Source: Apostichopus japonicus
Lineage: Eukaryota > Echinodermata > Holothuroidea > Aspidochirotida > Stichopodidae
Length of the DNA: 64,000 nt
Assembly (NCBI RefSeq): GCF_037975245.1
Contig: NC_092573.1
Location: forward strand, 4,525,501 to 4,589,500
Direction of reading: 5' to 3'
Shown: positions 57,503 to 64,000 of the stretch, one piece after another
Position numbering within the stretch: the stretch's first letter is position 1
How the letters are laid out: each line of letters begins with the position of its first letter
Position numbers and translations under genes: made by a program
The notes under the pieces: model-generated
Told to the model about the DNA's origin: nothing
Seen by the model: the letters and a program-made list of their open reading frames with translations, nothing else
Databases searched by the model: none

Positions 57503-59685
57503 AGACTGGATTTTATTTAGTTTTTCAAGCATTTTGTGACAACATGCTTGAAAGAAATGGAAAAAAAATCCACTGACGGATGGGTTGACAATAGCACGTT
57601 CCTTGTTACGAAGTAACAGACTAAACATGGTGATTTCATGAGCTGATTCCCAAATTAAAAAAAAAATGTCTACACAGCCCGTCTTTATTATATTAACTAC
57701 TGTGAAAATGGGCTGTAATTTTTACCAAACTCCCCAGCCCACGCCCAAATGCCTGTGTGGCCAGTCCGCCACTGGTTGTGTATGCTCTACTGATTTATTA
57801 CTCTCATCTGTCACAGACACAGATGGCATTCCTGCATGTAAGAGTTGACACACATGGTACAATGTACTTAGTATCACATAGGCTTAGCTATTCTTAGTAT
57901 TAGTGACTTTTTATCTACCCAGTATCATACAGTACAGAAGTTAATAGCATGATTTACATTCATGTACCCTTCAAAGTAGTATTAATATTCGGCATAAGTT
58001 TTGTTCTAATAAGGGTTGTGGATGAGTTGACCAATTTGCCTGAGAAAGTTGTGTGTTCGAGTTTTTTTCTCACCAATATAGGGTCCTTGATTTGGACTTG
58101 AGTGTCCCTCCTGATCATTTTTTTTCTACTAAACTTAACTACATTAGGCGCAGAACTACATCGTGGGATGAATTTCCGTAATGGTAAACAAAGAAAGAAA
58201 CTACATTTTCTTGTTTTCTACAGCAACCAGTGCAGCAGCATGACGTTGAGTTCTTGGGAAGTGAGCCCTCATTTCGCAAAGTTGGTGTCCAATGGGGAGA
58301 TTTTTCTTGAAGTTTTTAGAAAGCCTATTTCATGTCTTGTTTGTTCTTCAAAGTAGTTCAATGATAATGTGGTATATGAAATTAAAATGTGATCGTTTGA
58401 TTGTGCCATGCATGACACTAGTTTTGCTAATTCAAAAGCAACCAGCTGAATGATCCAACAACAGTAGAGTATTTCACAAGTTAGAAAGTTGAGAAGGGGC
58501 AGAAACTGTATACATGGTTCCACCCCTACTTTCAATAGGTATTTCCTTCTCCGTTGTCTATGGCACTAGGAAAAGTCAGTGTTCATATCAGAATTGGTAA
58601 TAAATGACTACCCCTCCCTTGGACAACATAACATCTAACCACCCCGTCAGTAAGATTATAACCCACCCCCATCTCTCTTGAATTTATGGGATCTTGAGTT
58701 GGCAGGAAGTTAAGTATGCCAATCAGTGACCATGTTAGTTTTTCCTGGCATAATCGTAGGGAATAATGATGTGCTTTGAACAACACAGATATTTGAGTAT
58801 GAAAATAGAAATCAATAAAAGAGAGAAAAACAAAACAAACAAACAAACAAACAATTAAAACAAAAGCTCTTGATGAACATAATACCAAGTATATCTCAGT
58901 TTATATACAACAAACTATGACCACATACTGTAGGTATACATATAGAGTGAAAAATAGTTTAGCAAAATGATAGGTTATTTTTTATGAAATGGAAAGGGGT
59001 ATACAAACGATGGGAATATTTGGGAGGAAACTCAACTAAATAAAATACAGATGAATATATCTTTCAAACGAGTGACACATACCCTGATATTTTGGCCATA
59101 AACCAGGTAACAATAATAATAACAGCAAAAAACCCATTAACAATATTACATCACAGAACTGAAATACTTTAGTGTTTACTGCAAGAAAATAAATTTGAAG
59201 CTGTCTTGCTTGTTCGATACATGCAAAGTTGGAAAGACATATATTTTATTTAACCAATGAAGTAGTTGCTGCAATAAAAATTTTTATAAATAAAGAATTG
59301 GAATGCTTCATATATGATATTGATAAGACACATTTTGGTAAATTATATTCGCAATAATACTTCCACAGGAGAAAATAATTTTTGAAAACTCAATTCTATT
59401 CAACAGTTTTATTTCAACATACACTGTTCTTTGTCTTGCCTAATGCTTTTTCTGTGACAGCCTAATAAGTAAATAAATATTCTATTTTAATTAAACACGC
59501 AATAGTTTTTGCAAAATTACAAAAAATGTATATGTAAGTACTTTTTCAGTGGTAGTTCATACATTATGAGGAATATAAAGTTAATGATACATAAGGAAAT
59601 TCTTGTCTCTTGTTTGTTATTTGAATAAACTCTTACTGTACTGAAATCAAATTAATTTTAGTTAATAATTAGCCATCCCCTCCTT

Positions 59686-59691
<6 letters not shown>
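56744..59691. other. Intergenic, with fragments of elements
   Basis: No exon supported. A (TA)n tract lies at 57461-57499. The stretch about 57240-57774 looks like a decayed DNA transposon: it has a GGGGAGGGGTGCCCCTCTCCCC hairpin near 57328-57349 and ends in GTCCGCCACTG (57764-57774), the inverse of a common CAGTGGCGGAC hAT-type terminus. The matching left end was not found. Open frame 58102-58356 has no recognisable domain. Confidence 0.45.

Positions 59692-59748
<57 letters not shown>
59692..59748. repeat. (TA)n microsatellite
   Basis: 57 bp of pure alternating TA immediately upstream of the tRNA-like sequence. A second TA/TTTATATA tract follows at about 59871-59922. Confidence 0.95.
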
Positions 59749-59750
<2 letters not shown>

Positions 59751-59751
<1 letters not shown>

Positions 59752-59875
59752 CGTCCATGGCCTAGTTGGTTAGGGTGTCCTCGTACAAAGCAAGAGGCCC
59801 GGGTCCGAATCCCGGAGGAGGCTGGAAGTTTTTTCACTGTTCTAGATTTTCCAACTCATTACGATTTTCATTTAT
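59751..59875 (+). mobile_element. tRNA-derived SINE or tRNA pseudogene
   Basis: GCGTCCATGGCCTAGTTGGT begins a tRNA-like unit. It has a perfect RNA polymerase III A box (TGGCCTAGTTGG), a plausible anticodon arm (CCTCGT-loop-GCAAGAGG) and a B box GGTCCGAATCC one base off the GGTTCGANTCC consensus. The 5' acceptor strand GCGTCCA has no matching 3' strand; the unit runs on as GGAGGAGGCTGGAAG into unrelated sequence. That argues against a functional tRNA and for a tRNA-derived SINE head. It is bracketed by TA repeats. Confidence 0.7.
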
Positions 59876-60452
59876 ATATATATTTATATATATTTATATT
59901 TATTATATATATATATATATATTATTTTGCAGGATTCCCCATTTCAGAACATTTCAATCTTCTAGACATTCTCTCAACAACTTAAAATGTATTTTAATTG
60001 CCTTGAACTTCAAATCCGCATTTTTAACTGTATTTGAATAGTTTTGCAAAATCAAGAAAGTAAGCATTTATGACACGGCAGGCAATGAATTAGGCAATTG
60101 TGTACAAAATGAGCTTTAAAATCTGGGTAAAATTAGCAATAATGCATTTTGAGATTTCATGTACATACTGAGGCAAGAGTGAGTGTGTGTGAATAAAAAG
60201 GAAAAAAATTTACAAAATAATAGCTAAGTTTTAAGACTAGCTTGAAAAGAGGAAAAAAAGGAAAGGAAAACGAATAAACCCGATAATATTTTTTAAGTTT
60301 ATGAAGGCTGAAGGCAGTGTAAATTTAAAGTATTAGTATATTTACAGTATGCAGTTGTACGAATTCAAAGCTATATTCAACCTTTGGCTTAAACAAAAAC
60401 AGAAAAGAAAAAAGAATTTTTAAGTGTTTTTTTCAATATTTTGAAAACTTTC

Positions 60453-60672
60453 TCAGAACTCTGCAAAATTATCCTCTACCAAATGGGCTCCATTTCCTGG
60501 TTGTGTAACAAATAAGTTCTGATCAACTCTTTCAAGTCTTTTAGGGTCCACCTCAAAGTATTTGGACCTAACCTCTGCGAGAAAAGAATCGGCCAGTGTC
60601 TCGGGGACGATGGATATGGTACAACCTCCCCATCCAGCACCGGTTAATCTGGACCCGATGGCACCAGCATTT
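60453..60672 (-). CDS. GALK2: GALK2-type GHMP sugar kinase, terminal exon
   Basis: One exon after acceptor TCTCATCCAG, 220 nt to a TGA. It encodes NAGAIGSRLTGAGWGGCTIS and then IVPETL, which is GHMP kinase motif 3 of galactokinases, followed by a C-terminal stretch (LFVTQPGNGAHL) matching LFATKPGGGA of GALK2. Galactokinases phosphorylate galactose at C1; GALK2 prefers N-acetylgalactosamine. The GALK2 rather than GALK1 call rests on the C-terminus and is probable, not certain. Upstream exons must lie beyond 64000, since I found none in the 3.3 kb before the right edge. Confidence 0.9.
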
Positions 60673-61004
60673 CTGGATGAGAGTCAGACAGAATATAAGA
60701 TGAGGTTATTATGCTGAGTAGAGAGTAGCGGTCAAAATAAGGTTTAAAAATACCAAGATGATATCTGAGAACAATTTTGCTGTCAGTTTAGAATTGCCAA
60801 ACGTATCCACAATTGTGCAATGTTTGACTATGCTTAAAACTATGGAAAGTGTTGAAATAAACTGCTGTCATGCTTCTTGGAATGTCTTGAAATGAACTGC
60901 AAGATTAACTTGAAAGTGTCAATGCACTAACAGCCTGACATCAAATACTGTAATAGTTGTGACTGAAAGACAGTCGTGTTTACACAGAGATTCTGAAAAT
61001 ACAA

Positions 61005-61435
61005 TCTAAAAAGTGCAGTGGAAATTGTCAAACCACTTTGTCTTGATAATGAAGAGACAACAAAACATCAAAGCATACTGTTGACATTTCAATACAAGCG
61101 ACATATCTTGTAGAGAGATCCTGCATCTGTCATCTATGATAGTTCAGTAGGAGAAATCCTTTGATGATGAACTAATCAATGAGATAACATTCGCTCTACC
61201 TCATTTATTACTGTCAACTTTCAACAGAGTACTGGAAACTGTCAAATCATTTAGTCTCTGGAAAGAAAGACACCTAAACATCAAAAGCTGACATGTTTAT
61301 GTTATTGTTTCTAAGATAACCTCTCTTGTAAACAGAGCATTTATTCATAATCTTAGTTCAAGTGCCATATATCTCTTTGATGATGAGCTTATCAGTGAGA
61401 TAGCTATAGTCATGTTGATTTACTTCTTTCATTTG
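61005..61435. repeat. Two-copy diverged tandem duplication, about 215-bp unit
   Basis: Matching phrases occur in the same order in each half: GAAATTGTCAAACCACTTTG / GAAACTGTCAAATCATTTAG, AACATCAAA-GC, CTTGTA-A-AGAG, and CTTTGATGATGAACTAATCA / CTTTGATGATGAGCTTATCA. Divergence is large, so the duplication is old. Confidence 0.7.
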
Positions 61436-61709
61436 TATATTTACTTAAACTACATTCCACACAGGTTAAATGAGTATTGCTGAAGTTAACTTGTCCAAAC
61501 ACCCTCTATGACAAAATGCCTAATTTGACATAAGAGACAGAAACTGACTTTAATTTCTCTCGATCATTTCTTCAGTTTCTCAAGTAGGCACAGGCATTGT
61601 GAGCAAGATCAGGCCCTGGAAAACAATTATGTTGCTGGGCACCCTTCTCTCTCTTCTTTTATCCCAAATTTTCCATCCCACTCCATTGTTTTCTGGGCCC
61701 CCAAATTGA

Positions 61710-62003
61710 CCCCATGCCCCGTGACTGTAGCCCCCATACCGTGTGACTGTAGCCCCCATGCCCTGTGAATGTAGTCCCCATGCCATGTGACTGTAGCCCC
61801 ATGCCCCATGACTGTAGCCCCCATGCCCCATGACTGTAGCCCCCATGCCTGTGACTGTAGCCCCCATGCCCTGTGACTGTAGCCCCCATGCCCTGTGACT
61901 GTAACCCCCATACCCTGTGACAGTAGCCCCCATGCCCTGTGACTGTAACCCCCATGCCCCGTGACGGTACCCCCATGCCCTGTGACTGTAGCCCCCATGC
62001 CCC
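61710..62003 (-). repeat. 22-bp minisatellite (CTGTAGCCCCCATGCCCTGTGA type)
   Basis: About 13 units differing by a few substitutions and one-base length changes. Minus-strand frames across it are open in all three registers (peptides such as MGATVTGHG) only because of the repeat, so no protein is called. Confidence 0.92.
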
Positions 62004-62744
62004 CCTCTCATCAGGCCTGCATTTAAGGTACATTTCTATGCATCATGTTAGTTTCTGGAATAAATGTGTGTTTCAAAAATGTCTACAGATGAATGATGAA
62101 GATCAAACATGAGCGCTATCTTGGATAGTTTGGGAACGAGTAAAGATAACATTCAACTAGGTAAACAGATAGTACAACTATGTTCAAACTAACTACAATG
62201 TTTGTTGAAACTTTGGAGGTGTATCTATTTACTTTGTGATCAATTGTTGTAGGTACTAACTAAATTAAATATCTTTAAATGATTGGTTCCTACAAATATT
62301 GTCTAAAGTGTTATCTTTTGTAATCATCTGGAATGTAACAATTCATATTGAGTGTGGTGAGCTACGAAAAAACATGTCAACATTCGCAAAGAACCTTGGG
62401 AAGGATTTGTTTATACTTTTTGTTGTATTAGCAGGAGAGGGTTAAATCAATCTGCTTATATTCTATTCAGGGTTTCCCCTGGGATTTCTCCTGTAAGAGG
62501 CGGTAACTTGTACTAGCTGTAGTGGTAATTGACTGCGACAGAGGAAGTGGAACTTTACTTTCTAAATTGCAACAGGATACTGTCTCCACCCTCACTCTGT
62601 TTGCTCAACTTGCATTGGGTCAAAGATTGCTGTCTTCAAACAAGAAGGACCAGTACATGTTCTTGTATCATTGGGCAGGCCATAGGATAGCTAACAGTTA
62701 AGCCAACAACACACCAATGCTTTATTTTATAGTCCACTGCTCTC

Positions 62745-63060
62745 TGAAGGGATTTAGCCAGTAATGCACAAAGGTTTACTGGACTTCTCCATTCACTGAG
62801 GTAAATTATGAAAGTGTAATGGAATATTCACTGAGAGAAAAGTCAGCCACGAAGAACGAAGTTTAAGAAGACCATCTGTTTTACCTCTATGAGAAGACAT
62901 ACTGAGGGAATTTAGCTGATGATGCACAATGGTTTCAGAAGACCGTTCACAAAGGGAATTCAGCTAGGGAAGCACAAAGGTTTAGAAGGGTACTGACTAT
63001 GGGAATTTAGCCCAAGATACACAAAGGGAATTTAGCCAATGATGCACAGAGGGTTACTAG
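62745..63060. repeat. Degenerate short repeat, GGGAATTTAGCC-n-GATGCACAAAGG
   Basis: Five copies near 62749, 62905, 62953, 63001 and 63026 with 20-30 percent change and uneven spacing. The last two are adjacent (26 bp apart). Confidence 0.65.
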
Positions 63061-63707
63061 ATTATGTGCACCTGAACACACCAGCTAACTGCAACATTGC
63101 TCCTCCCAGGCCTTATGTCAATATTCTTATAGTGCAGAAAGCAGAAAAGTTAGGATTGTAATTTTATTAATCTGATCTTTTCTCTTGTTTCATGCAAGTC
63201 CTAATTCTCTTATACCTACATGAATGTAAATCAAGCTACAAAGGTAAAACTTGATTTCAGGTTTTACTTCAGGGTTGGTAATTTCTTTGATTTTTTTAAA
63301 AACAATATAAAAAATCAGAAGTTTTAAAATTTAAATCAGATTTTTTAAATTTAAATCAGATTTGTTTAATTTTTTAATACACATGTCTTTGATGAATGCA
63401 AATTTCAAGGTAACTTAAATTTTGAGGCAGTTATGAGGATCTAAATTACTACCATGAATGGTATGTGCATACAGGATGCGTTATATGCAATTTGGAGAAA
63501 GAAAATATCTTATGATTTTCCATATTTTTATTACACTGTTTAATTATATGTAGCCATCCCACAAGTACATTATTCTTGTTGAATACTATTTTCACTATCT
63601 TGTTACAAAATAGAATCAACTATTTACATAACAATAGGATGTCTGTTTAACTTTCTGTTTTCTTTTAATTCAATCTTGCTCTCCATACATATAAGATATT
63701 GACCTCC

Positions 63708-64000
63708 AAGGGCGTAGGAACCGGGGGGGCTGGGGGGGCGCCAGCCCCCCAGTGAAAAATGTGGAGGGGCGGAAGTATCATTCCGCCCCCCACTTCGCAA
63801 GTCAAAAAACCCCTTTTTCATTTCCAAATGAGAAAAAAAATCTCATTTGGAGCACCAAATTGCATCTAAGGCCAGGTGAAAATACAAAATTAAGTTTACA
63901 ATATGGAGTGGGTGTTGAAGTGTGCTATATTGCACCAAATTGCATCTGAGGCCACCTGGAAATGCAAAAAAATCCAAAGGGGAGGGGGACACCCCCTCCC
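63708..64000 (+). repeat. Interspersed repeat, second copy (right edge)
   Basis: 63708-63893 is the inverse of 41868-42052: starts CAAGGGCGTAGGAACC, has the GCGCCAGCCCCCC hairpin, the AAATGAGA hairpin, and CACCAAATTGCATCTAAGGC. The last phrase is repeated at about 63933-63953 with one change. The sequence then runs to GGAGGGGGACACCCCCTCCC at the window edge, so the element probably continues past 64000. Confidence 0.8.

Larger units (their letters stand above)
60673..64000. other. Terminal intron of the GALK2-like gene (repeat-rich)
   Basis: No further exon seen. The intron carries a two-copy duplication (61005-61435), a 22-bp minisatellite (61710-62003), a degenerate short repeat (62745-63060) and an interspersed repeat at its right end, all listed separately. 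Confidence 0.6.

Noticed and set aside
57240-57774. Complete hAT-like element ending GTCCGCCACTG
   Set aside because: Only the right terminus is recognisable; no matching left end or target duplication was found.
59751-59826. Functional tRNA gene
   Set aside because: The 3' acceptor strand complementary to GCGTCCA is missing, so it is treated as a SINE head or pseudogene.
61580-62033. Three overlapping minus-strand frames of 123-143 codons with MGATVTGHG repeats
   Set aside because: All three registers are open because of the 22-bp minisatellite; no start context or non-repeat domain.

Overview
The window looks like animal nuclear DNA. It is AT-rich and sparsely genic, with short exons in GT-AG introns and a large load of transposable elements. 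A single MBD2/3-type gene, a GLMP orthologue, a BEL/Pao element, a CR1/L2-like LINE and several short inverted-repeat transposons fit an invertebrate deuterostome. An echinoderm such as a sea cucumber is my best guess, but that is inference from gene and repeat style. I see no bacterial features.

Five host genes are supported, all on the minus strand, and four could be spliced by hand with every exon phase agreeing. (1) 1-6274: the first four coding exons of an MBD2/3 methyl-CpG-binding protein; the 3' end lies off the left edge. (2) 13188-21937: a complete seven-exon, 414-residue GLMP (NCU-G1) lysosomal membrane glycoprotein. (3) 40453-44176: a complete three-exon, 103-residue dithiol glutaredoxin (CPYC). 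(4) 46740-49785: a DUF829/TMEM53-like alpha/beta-hydrolase-fold protein with a predicted membrane segment (5' end less certain). (5) 60453-60672: the terminal exon of a GALK2-type GHMP sugar kinase whose other exons lie off the right edge. They do not form one pathway; they are ordinary unlinked housekeeping genes. A possible small gene at 26740-27316 is not recognised.

Mobile DNA fills much of the rest. 31014-35263 is a BEL/Pao LTR retrotransposon that has lost most of gag and has one in-frame TGA in pol. Directly after it, about 36350-39696 is a LINE with an intact endonuclease-reverse transcriptase ORF. Small DNA transposons with target-site duplications lie at 7090-7416, 25119-25435 and 28857-29464, and a 263-bp palindromic element at 15803-16065. 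A tRNA-derived SINE-like head sits between TA repeats at 59751.

The most interesting region is 51313-56743. It is a Russian-doll cluster of a foldback-like transposon whose two ends are inverted arrays of a roughly 22-bp minisatellite (core CATTTCGCCCAAC). An outer copy is flanked by ATGCATAC/ATGCATGC. It has been invaded by two younger direct copies of the same family, both inserted into its own minisatellite arrays with 8-9 bp target duplications. It also carries a 2.1-kb element with about 400-bp inverted arms and a 6-bp GATATC duplication, and a 0.6-kb element with ACTAAAACGAATGACA ends. Sister copies preserve the empty sites, so the order of events can be read from the sequence.
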